Notes under the pieces: generated by a model | What the model was told of the DNA's origin: nothing | Seen by the model: the letters and a program-made list of their open reading frames with translations, nothing else | Database searches by the model: none | Assembly: GCA_047967505.1 (NCBI GenBank) | Contig: CM106539.1 | DNA: 64,000 nucleotides | Source of the DNA: Dipteris shenzhenensis | Taxonomy: Eukaryota; Polypodiophyta; Polypodiopsida; Gleicheniales | Reading direction: 5' to 3' (one strand) | Program-made: the position numbers and the translations under genes | Shown here: piece by piece, positions 10,549-20,789 of the stretch | Numbering within the stretch: position 1 is the stretch's first letter | Layout: the number at the start of each line of letters is the position of its first letter

Positions 10549-11000
10549 GGCATTGCATAACTTGTAGGGTAACCGTAAAAGATAGTTGGAAATGCTAGCT
10601 CCTCACAATGCTCATCCTTGAAAATGCTCAAAGGGGAGAAGCCTTGTGAAGGCAAAATCATAATCATTTTGTACTCAAAATCATTGTGTCAACATTAGCA
10701 TCTGTGCCTTTATCTACTATAAAATGATCACTTTGTAGTTTAGTGAGGTGTTGTTTGTAGTAATGCGATGTGATTTGCCCATAAACTGCTCAACTTTACG
10801 TTGGCATCTCTATATAGTGGTGATTGCAATAGCTGTTGAAGAGCATGCATAGCTGAGATATGCATTATGAGTCCACTCATGTAGCTATTCTTATATTCCA
10901 TCTTTCTCTTGATTGAGACAATGATGGTTGCCATGTCATCACATGCTTGTTGATTTGTCTTGCGCACAATGAACATAAGCACCTTCCATGAGATTAACAC
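10549..11000 (-). pseudogene. Helitron protein N-terminus (decayed)
   Basis: The minus strand reads MILPSQGFSPLSIFKDEHC, EELAFPTIFYGY; the P-x-x-G-x-x-P-L-S-I-x-x-D and E-E-L-x-F-P-T pattern is a hallmark of the start of Helitron-like replicases. Upstream, 10740-11000 is open for 86 codons with KTNQQACDDMATIIV and LLQSPLYRDANVKLSSLW and is probably the preceding part of the same protein, in a different frame. Confidence 0.65.
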
Positions 11001-11017
11001 AAAGCACTTGAGGGGAA

Positions 11018-11615
11018 AAGAGAAGGGGAGGGGGGAGGTGGGGGAGAAAGGATCCTATGCCCACTCACTTGTGTTAGCACTTAAGGTGTTGCAAGTGGCC
11101 AATTTGAAAGATCGAATTCATCCAAGAGAGATGAGAGATAGAGGGACTTACCTCAAAATGTAAAGTTTTGGCTATGAGATGGTTCTCTCTTGTAACAAAA
11201 GCAAGCCTAAACACATCATTCAACATAAGAGGTAAGGGAGGAAAGAGGAGAGAGAAGGAAGGGGGGCCGTGGGGGGGGAAGGGAGGGAAGGGATGAAAGG
11301 GGATAGAGAAGGAAAGGGGAGATGTATTGAAATAGAGGAAAGGGAGGAAAGGGGAGTGAGAAGAAAGGAGAAGAGAGGAAGGGGAAAGAAAGAGCAAAGG
11401 GGAGAGAGGGAAAGAAAAGGGAGAGAGGGGAGGAAAGAGGAGAGAGGAAGGAGAAAGAGGGAGGAAGGGGAGGAAGAGGAGAGAGGAAGGGGAAAGAGGG
11501 AGGAAAGGGGAGAGAGTAAAAGGGAGTGAGGGAGAGAAAAGAGAGAGTAAAAGGGAGTGAGGGAGTAAAAGAGAGTGAGGGAGAGAAAAGAGATTGAAAG
11601 GGGAGAGGGAGGGAA
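11018..11615 (+). repeat. Purine-rich GGGAGGAAAGA low-complexity tract
   Basis: From 11018 and especially 11230-11615 the plus strand is almost pure purine with irregular GGGAGGAAAGAG units. The long opposite-strand open frames here (Ser/Pro/Phe/Leu-rich) and the plus-strand Arg/Glu/Gly-rich frame are composition artefacts. Such tracts can form triplex or G-rich structures. Confidence 0.9.
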
Positions 11616-11689
11616 TTTTATTTTCTCACAACAACACAAAGCATCCATAGATGCGCACATAGACATGTTTCCTTAACTAAAATAAAAAC

Positions 11690-12030
11690 TTACGAGCACA
11701 TCTATTTGTGCATCTATTAGCACGTCTATAGACCCGCATCTATAGGCATGTCTATATAACAAAAAGACATGCATATAGATGTGCTATTAGATGCTTTGTA
11801 AAAGTTTTAAAAAAATAAAAAGATGCATTTATAGACGTGCTTATAGACGCTCTGCAAATTAAAAAAAACAAAACAAAATTTTGTGTGGTTGAACAGAATG
11901 CTGTGTATGCTGTGTGGTTACAAGAATCCCATTTCCACAGTGTGCAATTCAATTCTTATAGCCAAGTGCATTTTAATTAGCACGGTTGGCTTTTTAGTTA
12001 GCGTGATTCCAAGCACGTCTATAGCCGATG
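11690..12030. repeat. Short interspersed motif (G/C)CATCTATAGAC, cluster 1
   Basis: Variants of TCTATAGACGTGC occur many times in both orientations: 11700-11760, 11770-11860 and 12015-12025. The same motif recurs at 13750-13860, 14280-14370 and 21985-22165. Clusters at the edges of a coding-like block resemble the subterminal repeats of CACTA-type elements, but I found no CACTA terminus here. Confidence 0.5.
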
Positions 12031-13440
12031 ATTATAATTTTGAATAAAACATTATAACTCTAGAACGTTTAGTTCACAAGGCATTCATTGTTGATAGAAC
12101 ATTGCACAAAAAAATTGAAAGCCCAAAAAATAAAAGGAGTGTATATTAATTCATAGCCCAAAAAGTGCTTGTATGTACATGTAGCATGAAGCCAAGCCAC
12201 ATCCCATGGCTTCAAGTACAAAAAATAAGAGGAGTGTATATACAAGAGAGGCACGAAGCCAATCCAATGGTTTGAAGTACAAAAAAGAGAAGCTAGCACT
12301 ACTTCTACGACTAATCTAAGTCATTTGCTTCCTCGCTCCCTTCTTCATCACCTTCTTCGTCGCCTTCTTCCTCCTCAGTATCCTCGCCTTCTTCCTCCTG
12401 AATATCCCCAGGCGCCTATAAATGAGGGACAACATGTATTAATGTATGAAAAATCAAATCTTTATTTATAATGTTGACATTATTTAAATACTTTTAAATA
12501 CCTAGGGGGGTGCTCCAGTAGCCCGGATATATTGCTCCTCAACAATCAACCCCTCATCATAGAAGTGCCTCCATGTATGTCCTCTGCGATGTCCCAATGC
12601 TAGGTTGTCTCGACCAAAGTAGGGTACCCTCCCATGATATCAAGCTGCAAGATGACACAATTTGTGGAGGGGTTAGTACAAAGAAACAAACCACATAAAC
12701 ACAATATAATTTAATATCGATACTTACAAATTGGGCCTCCCATGATTCAATACCCGCTGATCCAAAATGCACATTTGCATATTGCTTCATTTGGATCCTT
12801 AGTGCCTCCACATGTTGCAGACTGGGGTCTTCTTTCGCTGCCTTCATTGCTTTCTTCCACTCATGCTTATGGGTAGTGTGGGGCTGGCCCCTTGGTAGTT
12901 GACCTCCCTCTCTCCTAGCAAGCTCGACTAGTGCATGCCTCTTAAGTGAAGATCTTTTATTGGCAAGTATAACAACAATCTTTGACTTTGCCCATTTATC
13001 TGGCTGTCAACTCAACATTGGGGGGATTGGGATACCTTGTGGTAATGCCATCTATTGTATCAGTTCTATACTAATCAAATTTTTGATTCTCCATACTATC
13101 TTGTTTTCTCTCTTGCATATGAGATCCTGTTATTTGTTGAGCACAGATGTATTATTTTCTTACAGTGCACCCCTCAAATAGTGGTGTCGATGCTGTAGTA
13201 CAAAAGATCATCTTGCTCCTTGCTATCATCCCTACCTAAGGACTGATGGAAAAAGAAATCGTGCACCATACCATTGAACACCTCCTCCTCCACGACCTCA
13301 TGAGGTAATGGTGGAGGGCCACTATCACCATCACTCCATGCATCCATAACGGTCCCTCCTAAAGATCTTACCTCAAATCGTCGATGCTTCACCTCCTCAT
13401 GATGAGCATAGGGCAACATATGTGGGTGTGGCACTACATC
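11780..13440 (-). mobile_element. Unknown transposon-like unit, inverted copy 1
   Basis: This stretch is collinear, in opposite orientation, with 20790-22185. The minus strand reads HKHEWKKAMKAAKEDPSL, HVEALRIQMKQYANVHFG, then SWEAQF and an intron (12645-12727, GTAAGT to TTGCAG), then DIMGGYPTL. A separate frame at 13174-13434 reads SLGGTVMDAWSDGDSG. The style of lysine-rich, aromatic-bearing helices is reminiscent of Ptta/En/Spm-type plant transposase proteins, but I cannot confirm it. A stop interrupts the part after the intron. The acidic tract near 12310-12410 (Glu/Asp-rich on the minus strand) is probably its C-terminus. Confidence 0.55.
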
Positions 13441-14669
13441 CTGTATTAAATTAAAAAGGGATCAAATATGAACACCCATAGGTATCTCAATCAACCTCAA
13501 CACTCTAACACTTACTCGAGATATAGTCGCATCCCATTCTCTGTACTTTGAGATGTGATCGAGCATAATTCTATGTGCACGATACATGTTTCCTAGACAT
13601 GGATCACACATACATTTGATTTTTTGCTCCAACCACATTTCTCGATGGTGGATACAGAGGGATTCATCCTGCTAGAGGTACTTGTTGAAGATGAATACAT
13701 CCTACAGATAAAAAACCCAAAAAATGTGTTTGTGCTTGAGCATTTAATGAGAAAACTCTATAGCGCATCTAAAAGCATGTTTATAGCTGCGTCTATGCTA
13801 TGGAACACATCTATAGGTGCATTTAAAACACAATGTAGATGCACTTTTAGACACACAGACTGGTTTTCAAACCTACATTTCACTCATTTTCAAACTCCAC
13901 TGTGCTTGCACTGTGCTTGCAAACCTTTCAATATACAAGTCTCCAAGCATAACCACACAGCTCCATGCACTCACACCCATCTCTAGGCATACACACTCAT
14001 CCCCAAGCATCAAGAGAAGAGGGTGAAGAAGTAAGCCACAAGAGAAGAAGGATAGGAAGCTTTGAAGAAAGCCAAGAAGCTTTCATACCTCTATCCAAGG
14101 TGAGTCTCTTGTCAGTTGGTCTTCTCTCTCAATCTATGATGCTTTTGGTACATTTTGAAAGTTGTTCTCTTTAGATTCGTCCTTTGTCACATGCACGAAA
14201 GAATGTTTTTGGTACTTTTGTTCTTTTTGGAGTTGGGCATCTATCATTGTCAGCTTTTTTGTCAAAATCTATCTGTGGAAGCACGTCCAATAGCACGTCA
14301 ACTGTTAGGAAAAACAGTGTAGTTGCACCTATAGACACACTATTTGCTATGTCTATAGACACACTTTGATAAACAAATCCCGACATTTGTTGCTCCATCT
14401 CCTTCCCCTTCTCCTTCCCTTTCCCCTTCCCATATCTCTTCTCCTTAATCCATTCCCCCTTCTCCTTCCGTTCTCCCTCCTTCCATTCTCCCATCCTCCC
14501 TTCTCTTTCATTTCTCCTTTCCCTTGCATGCATGTTTAAGTGAAAATTTCAATGCCTCAAGCATTCATGAGGAAATAAGAGATTGCATGAATGATGGAAA
14601 TAAGTGATTGCATGAGGGAAATTGGACTACAGCATGAGCGCGGTATAAAGAAAGAGGGCATGCATGATG
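13441..14669. other. Spacer with TCTATAGAC motif cluster 2 and a pyrimidine tract
   Basis: No protein was recognised. The TCTATAGAC motif recurs at about 13750-13860 and 14280-14370. A C/T-rich tract fills 14385-14525. A GCATGA/ATGATGGAAA-type local repeat lies at 14540-14640 just before the copia element. Confidence 0.5.
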
Positions 14670-15018
14670 TGTTGAGATATCGAGCTCCACTCATGATATG
14701 CCAAGGTGACCGTTGTGTATTTATCTCACCAACTTGTTAGCTGCAGATGCGGTTGGTACACCACCCACGAATAATAGCTAGATGACAGCTATCCTTTACA
14801 CTACTTTGTGGCTCAGTTAGTATGCCACCTTAGTTAGTTGAGTTTGGTTTGAGACCCACATATAGGGTTCTTCTATTTCTTTGTACTAGAGTTCTTTTGG
14901 CTTTCACAACTAAGAAGAGGAAAATTGTTTTCAGCCTCCACCTGTGTGTGTATTCCCCCATTGTGTATGTGAGAAAGCCGTAAGTGAGACTCCTTCCCTC
15001 TCTCCCACTATCTTCACA
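14670..15018 (+). repeat. 5' LTR of the copia element
   Basis: It starts TGTTGAGATATCGAGC and ends TCTTCACA immediately before the primer-binding site, giving TG...CA ends and 349 bp. It matches 19888-20232 and 27821-28171 throughout. Confidence 0.95.
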
Positions 15019-15030
15019 TGGTATCAGAGC
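15019..15030 (+). promoter_or_regulatory. Primer-binding site, initiator tRNA-Met
   Basis: TGGTATCAGAGC abuts the 5' LTR and is the standard plant Ty1-copia primer site complementary to the 3' end of initiator tRNA-Met, where minus-strand DNA synthesis would begin. Confidence 0.95.
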
Positions 15031-15562
15031 CTTGTTCGTGGTAAGGAGCTCAAGAAAGCAAACCAAGTTCGCGGTGTCCTGGTAAGAGGACCAATGTTGC
15101 TTTCCTATTTCGAGTTTGGGAGCAAATCTCTGCAGGTAGCACAGCCAGAAGTGCAAGAGTGCACTATCTCAAATTGAGAGACCCTTCGTAGTGTGGTGAG
15201 AGTGCAGTATATGCTACGGGCAAGGGCAAAGCCCTTGGTGACATTATTTTTCTGATCCGAGGCCATTTTGAGGCCCTTTTTGAAGGTTGAAGTTCTTCGC
15301 AGGCACTCAAAAAAAGGCCTTGTTTTTGCTGTGCGACCACTGCTCTACTGGTCAGTGAAAAGTTGCCGCAGAAATTGCATCGTATGCCTGTATGCAGAGA
15401 TATTGGGAGTTGCAGAATCATGCCTGTTGCCTGTTGATGCAAAATCGTCACTAGGAACTGACTGTGTGGTCAAATACCACTTTCGTCAGTTTTGCAGATC
15501 TGCCCATGTGAGGCAAAAGCTATGTTTTTTCGCAGTGACAGAATATTTTGCAGTGTTCTGTA

Positions 15563-18500
15563 ATGGCGTCTGATTCTCTTTCACATATTGTCACTGAAAA
15601 GCTTGACAAGAACAACTTCCAGGCATGCAAGTTTAGAATGACGAATTTCCTTATGGGAAAAGGCTATTGGGAGTTCATTACAAGAAATGAAGAAGAACCA
15701 GTTCTTCCTAATGTTTCCAATCAACAGGAAATGAAGGCATTTAAAGGATGGCATGAGAGAGCCTGAAAAGTTATGTACTGGCTGTCTATCAGTATTTCGG
15801 ATTCTATGATTGTGCATATTCAGGATGCAAGTACGCCAAAAGAGGCATGGGATACTTTGGCAAAAATGTACAGCACAAATACGCAAGCCAGGAAAATGCA
15901 ACTCAAACAAGAGTTGCACAATGTGCAGAGAGAAAATTTGAGCATCAACGACTACCACATGAAGGTGAAGAAAATTGCAGATGCACTTGCTTCCATTGGG
16001 TTGCTAGTGGAAGATGATGATCTAGTTTCTGTGACCTTGAATGGTCTAGGAAAGGATTATGCACAAATCCGGACATCCATTGCCGTCCATGAAAAATTTC
16101 CTAATTTTGAAGATTTGTTTGCTCTTCTAATTTCTAAAGAACAGAGAAATGGGGATGCATCTTCTTCGGGAGAAACTTCAAAAGAAACTGTCTTCTACTC
16201 AAATGCTGGAAGAGGTAGAGGCAGAGGTAGAGGAGGCCAATCTGCAGGCCATGGTAGAAATTAGAATCTGTAGCAAACTCAAGAAAACCAGTCCTATGCA
16301 GGAGGATGCGGTAACTCTAGAGGCAGGGGAAGCCAAAGAGGCCGTGGTGGATGGCAGAGAGGCCAAAATGCAAACAACAATGTTGAATGCTACTACTATG
16401 GTAAAATGGGTCATATGGCTAAGGACTGCTACAAAAAGCAAAATGACATTATGAATGGAAAATTGCAGCAAGGCAATTATGCATCTTCCAGTAGACAGGG
16501 TGATGACAGAAATGAGCATCTATTTATGGTGCAGCATATGACCAATTCTGTGACAAGTGCAGAAGAACGAAATGATGTGTGGTATGTTGACTCAGGTGCG
16601 TCAAACCACATGACAGGTCATGCAGAATGGATGCAAGATGCAAGGAAAACAGAAAAACCAGGATTTGTGGAGACTGGTGATGATACTGCACATCCTATTA
16701 TGCAGATTGGTAAAATTCCTTTGTCTATGCAGGATGGGAAAAAGAAATACCTGTCTGATGTATTTCATGTCCCGAAGATCACCAAGAACCTGGTTTCTAT
16801 TGGTCAAATGGTTGAGCAGGGCTTGCAGGTCAGATTTAATCCTCATGGATGCCTTGTTGAGGATATGAAAAATAATGGTCGCTTGATAGCAAAAGGAAAG
16901 AAGAAGGGCAGAATGTTTACGTTGGATGCAGACATGCCTAAATTGAGTGTAGCAATGTTTGCACATGGGACCGGTGTAGTTGCAGATATTGATATTTGGC
17001 ACAAACGCATTGGTCATGTTAATATACAGCGACTTAAATCAATACAAGCCTAAAATATTGTTGCAGGATTGCCTAAATTTAAGGTTGCAGAAATGCATAA
17101 GGTTTGTGACGCCTATCAATTTGGAAAACAGGCAAGGAAACCATTTCCTAGGCATGTTCAAGAGAGTAAAAAGCCATTGGAATTAATCCACTCCAATGTG
17201 TGGACTACTAAAGCTGCATCTATTGGAGACTGTCACTATTTTGTCACTTTTATTGATGACTTCAGTAGAAAAGTTTGGGTGTATATTATGAAAAAGAAAA
17301 GTGAAGTGTTTGGGCACTTCAAATATTTTAAAGCTATGGTTGAAAAAGAAACAGGCCTGCAAATAAAATGCCTAAGGTTAGATGGAGGGGGAGAGTACCT
17401 CTCAAATGAGTTTGCAAGGTTCCTGCAGGAGCATGGTATAAAGCAACAATATTCATGCAGTCATACCCCACAGCTAAATGGACTTGCAAAAAGGAAAAAT
17501 AGGCATATTGGAGAGGTATCTCGGGCCATGCTAAATGAAAAAGATCTACCAGATTATTATTGGGCTAAAGTAAATGCTACAATAGTTTACATAATGAACA
17601 GGACTCTCACTGTAGCAATACATGGCATGACGCCAGAGGAGATGTATACTAGTAGGAAACCAGACATTTCTCATTTGAAAATTTTTGGTTGCATTGCCTA
17701 TGTTCATGTGCCAGATGAGTTGAGGTCCAAGTTAGATCCAAAAGCTGAGAAGTGCATCTTTATTGGTTATTCTCTGTAGTAGAAAGGGTATAGATGCTAT
17801 AACCCTTCTACTCGTAAGTTTACAGTGAGCAGAGATGTTGTTTTTTATGAGATGAGCAGCTAGTATAAACCAGTAAATGTGATAATTGATGTAGATGCAC
17901 AAAATGGTAATGCTGCATAGAATTCAATGCAGCAGTCACAAAATATCAGTGGACCTGCAGTGTCCTCTAGCAGTGGTTCACATACTTCACCATGGATAGG
18001 CAGATTGAGATCAGGAGAATCTCCTCAAAGCAATGCAGATAATGGTATGCAGGTATCACGAAAAGGAAAAGAGAAGGTAGATCAGCCCATGTTTGATGTA
18101 AATGCAGGTCACTCTTATGTGGATGGTGAATCCAGTGGCTTAGAACAGAGCATTGATGATGAGTTGGGTATTCCTTCCATTGTTACACCTGGAGTAAGGA
18201 AGGCCAGAGATGTTTTGAGAGCACCTGGAAGTGAGCCTATTTTGTGCAGGTCTACCAGAGCTAGGTATCCTGTGGATAGGCTGGAATATGATGGATTTAC
18301 AGCCATTCACTATGCCTATATGGTCAAAGTGATACAGGAACCAGAACCCACTTCTTTTGAGCAAGCCATGGGAAATGAAAAATGGGAGAAAGCCATGGAT
18401 GAAGAAATGGATGCCTTGGAAGCAAATGCTACATGGGAATTGGTGCCTTTGCCTAAAGACAAGAATGCAATTGGCTGTAAGTGGGTTTATAAGATCAAGC

Positions 18501-19885
18501 ACAATGCAGATGGTTCTGTGAACAGATACAAGGCAAGATTAGTTGTCAAGGGGTATGCACAGACATATGGAATTGATTATGAAGAAACATTCAGTCCAGT
18601 TGCAAGGATGGCAACTGTAAGAGCAGTCATTGCTATGGTTGCATCAAAGGGATGGTCTTTACATCAGATGGATGTAAAGAATGCCTTCTTGCATGGTGAT
18701 TTGCAAGAAGAGGTCTTTATGGAGCAGCCACCAAGTTATGTTCATGCTATTCATCTTGAGTTTGTTTGCAGGTTAAAGAAAGCCTTGTATGGCTTGAAGC
18801 AAGCACCTAGAGCATGGTCTGACAAGATAGGACAATATCTTGTCACTATTGGCTTTCAGATTTCCAAGACAGATTTCTCACTCTATGTGAGAAAAACAGA
18901 GAAAGGTATTATGCTGCTTGTCATTTATGTTGATGATTTGATCATCACAGGTGATAGTGATGAAGATGTCCTTCATGTGAAAATGCTCTTGAAGCACAAG
19001 TTTGAGATGAAGGATTTGGGAGAGCTGCGTTATTTCTTGGGCATTGAGGTGATTAGATCACCAAGTGGGATATAGCTCTTGCAGAGGCAGTATGGATTGG
19101 ACATGCTGTCCAAATATGGGATGACAGGCTGTAAGCCTATTTTAGTTCCTTTGGAGCAGAATGTGAAGCTAAGCACAAATGCAAGTGAGCTTCTAGAAGA
19201 CCCTACTTTGTACAGACGCATAGTAGGAAGTTTGATTTATATGACTATTACCAGGCCAGACTTAAGCTATGCTGTTGGATTGGTAAGTTAGTTTATGCAG
19301 GCTCCAAGGAAATCGCATTTGGATGCGGCTAGATGCATACTCAGGTATGTGAAGTCCACATTGCAGTATGGACTATTTTCTGAGGCTGGGGTTCAGATAC
19401 AGTTGCATGGATACACTGATGCTGATTGGGCTGGTAGTACTTCTGATAGACGATCTACTAGTGGATATGTGTTCTCTTTTGGGAGTGCTGCAGTCACTTG
19501 GAGCAACAAGAAACAGCCTACAGTTGCCTTGTTGAGCACAAAGGCTGCGTACAGGGGTGCAGCAATGGCTGCATGTGAGGTAGCTTGGTTGCATAAGCTA
19601 CTTTATGATATGCATCAGTCTACAGATGAGCCAGTTGTCATTTATTGTGACAACATGAGCAGTATACACTTGGCAAATAACCCAGTCTATCATACTAGAA
19701 CAAAGCACATTGAGGTGCATTATCACTATGTGTGGGAGAAGGTTTTACTAGGACTTATTGATCTAGTTTATGTCAGCACAGAGGATCAGGTAGCTGACAT
19801 ATTCACGAAAGCATTGGGCGCAGAGAAACTGCGCAAGTTCAGAGACATGCTTAGTGTGCAAGGATTGGGATTGAGCTCGAGGGGG
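15563..19885 (+). pseudogene. Copia gag-pol polyprotein with ten in-frame stops and no frameshift
   Basis: One frame runs from MASDSLSHIV at 15563 to the 3' LTR. Gag (about 15563-16480) ends in a zinc knuckle whose second Cys is Tyr (C-Y-Y-Y from 16388). Protease DSGA is at 16589. Integrase has its HHCC region (second Cys of CxxC is Tyr at 17114) and a core in which the usual catalytic Glu of N-G-x-A-E-R-K-N is Lys (17489). Reverse transcriptase keeps YVDD (18926-18937). RNase H has STKAAY in place of STEAEY (19541). Stops sit at 15764, 16262, 16271, 17051, 17777, 17780, 17861, 17918, 19073 and 19289. Most are explained by CAG to TAG, one by CGA to TGA, one by CAA to TAA and one by TGG to TAG. 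No autonomous activity is possible. Confidence 0.95.
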
Positions 19886-19887
19886 AG
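19879..19887 (+). promoter_or_regulatory. Polypurine tract of the copia element
   Basis: GAGGGGGAG directly precedes the TGTTGAG start of the 3' LTR, the usual site of plus-strand DNA priming. The truncated copy at 27441-28171 has the same tract before its LTR. Confidence 0.9.
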
Positions 19888-20232
19888 TGTTGAGATATCG
19901 AGCTCCACTCATGATATGCTAGGGTGACCGTTGTGTATTTATGTCACCGACTTGTTAGCTACAGATGCGGTTGGTACACCACCCACGAATAATAGCTGGA
20001 TGATAGCTATCCTTATCTACACTAGTTTGTGGCTCAGTTAGTATGCCACCTTAGTTAGTTGAGTTTGGTTTGAGACCCACATATAGGGTTCTTCTATTTC
20101 TTTATACTAGAGTTCTTTTGGCTTTCACAACTAAGAAGAGGAAAACTGTTTTCAACCTCCACCTGTGTGTGTATTCCCCCATTGTGTATGTGAGAAAGCT
20201 GCAAGTGAGACTCCTTCCCTCTCTCCCACTAT
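19888..20232 (+). repeat. 3' LTR of the copia element, 7 bp short at its end
   Basis: It is collinear with the 5' LTR up to CCCACTAT, then diverges into GATGGAATCAC where the others continue CTTCACA. The loss of the terminal CA and the unclear target duplication (TGATG on the left, GATG on the right) indicate a small deletion after insertion. Confidence 0.93.
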
Positions 20233-20789
20233 GATGGAATCACAGGATTGCATAACTCTTTTAATATATGCATATGGAAAGAGGGCATGCATGATGGAAA
20301 TCTTCTTCTCTTCTTTTTTGTAATTCATCATGTGGCCAAGAAGCTCTTTAGGAACCTTGCCTAATCTTTGGGATGCCATATTATGGCAGCTACATAACAT
20401 TTTGGGGCACCCTCCCACTCCGAAGATGTAATACACATACATGACAAGTACTCAAAACACCCCCCAAGAGTCGGCAGTACAAACTCCAAACCACTCCACA
20501 CCCACCAGCTGAGATTACTCCTGTGGAGACAAGATAGTCTAGTAAGTGGCAGAGCCTCCAACCTTCTTCCCAATCATCAGGAGTATCTTCTCCCTTGTGG
20601 TCTAGAGTCCCTTCTCCCTTGCAATCATCAGGAGCCCTTCTCCCTTGTGGCGGTCTGGAGTCCCTTCTCCCCTACTGTTAGGAGCCCTTCTGCCTCACAC
20701 AGCCACCACCATACTCCCATGGGGCCGTGAGTCCCTTCTTTAGAGGCAAGTGCCTAGCGTACTAGCTCGTCATGACAAGGCAGTAGGTG
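20233..20789. other. Spacer next to the copia element with a 20-bp flank repeat
   Basis: No gene was recognised. The 20 bases at 14650-14669, directly left of the 5' LTR, recur exactly at 20277-20296, 45 bp right of the 3' LTR. The rest contains CCCTTCTCCCTTG-type short repeats (20580-20700). Confidence 0.6.

Larger units (their letters stand above)
6100..11000 (-). mobile_element. Decayed Helitron-type element with endonuclease (Helentron-like)
   Basis: Read on the minus strand from about 11.0 to 6.1 kb, fragments appear in the order of a RepHel protein: N-terminal Helitron-like region, HUH replication domain, PIF1-type helicase, then an endonuclease in the same frame. Multiple stops and at least three frameshifts make it non-functional. 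Two MITEs sit inside it at 8362-8618 and 10382-10548, so it predates them. I could not find a convincing terminal hairpin or CTRR end, so both limits are approximate. The left limit lies only about 70 bp from the stop codon of the converging dioxygenase gene. Confidence 0.75.
14670..20232 (+). mobile_element. Ty1-copia LTR retrotransposon, complete but inactivated
   Basis: The element has 5' LTR 14670-15018, primer site, one gag-pol frame, polypurine tract and 3' LTR 19888-20232. The order protease, integrase, reverse transcriptase, RNase H defines Ty1-copia. The LTRs differ by about a dozen substitutions plus a small indel over 345 bp (roughly 4% by eye), so the insertion is not recent. The 3' LTR lacks the last 7 bases present in the other two LTR copies of this window. 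A truncated relative lies at 27441-28171. Confidence 0.95.

Noticed and set aside
11220-11666. 148-codon Ser/Pro/Leu minus-strand frame and 86-codon Arg/Glu/Gly plus-strand frame
   Set aside because: Composition artefacts of the purine-rich tract.
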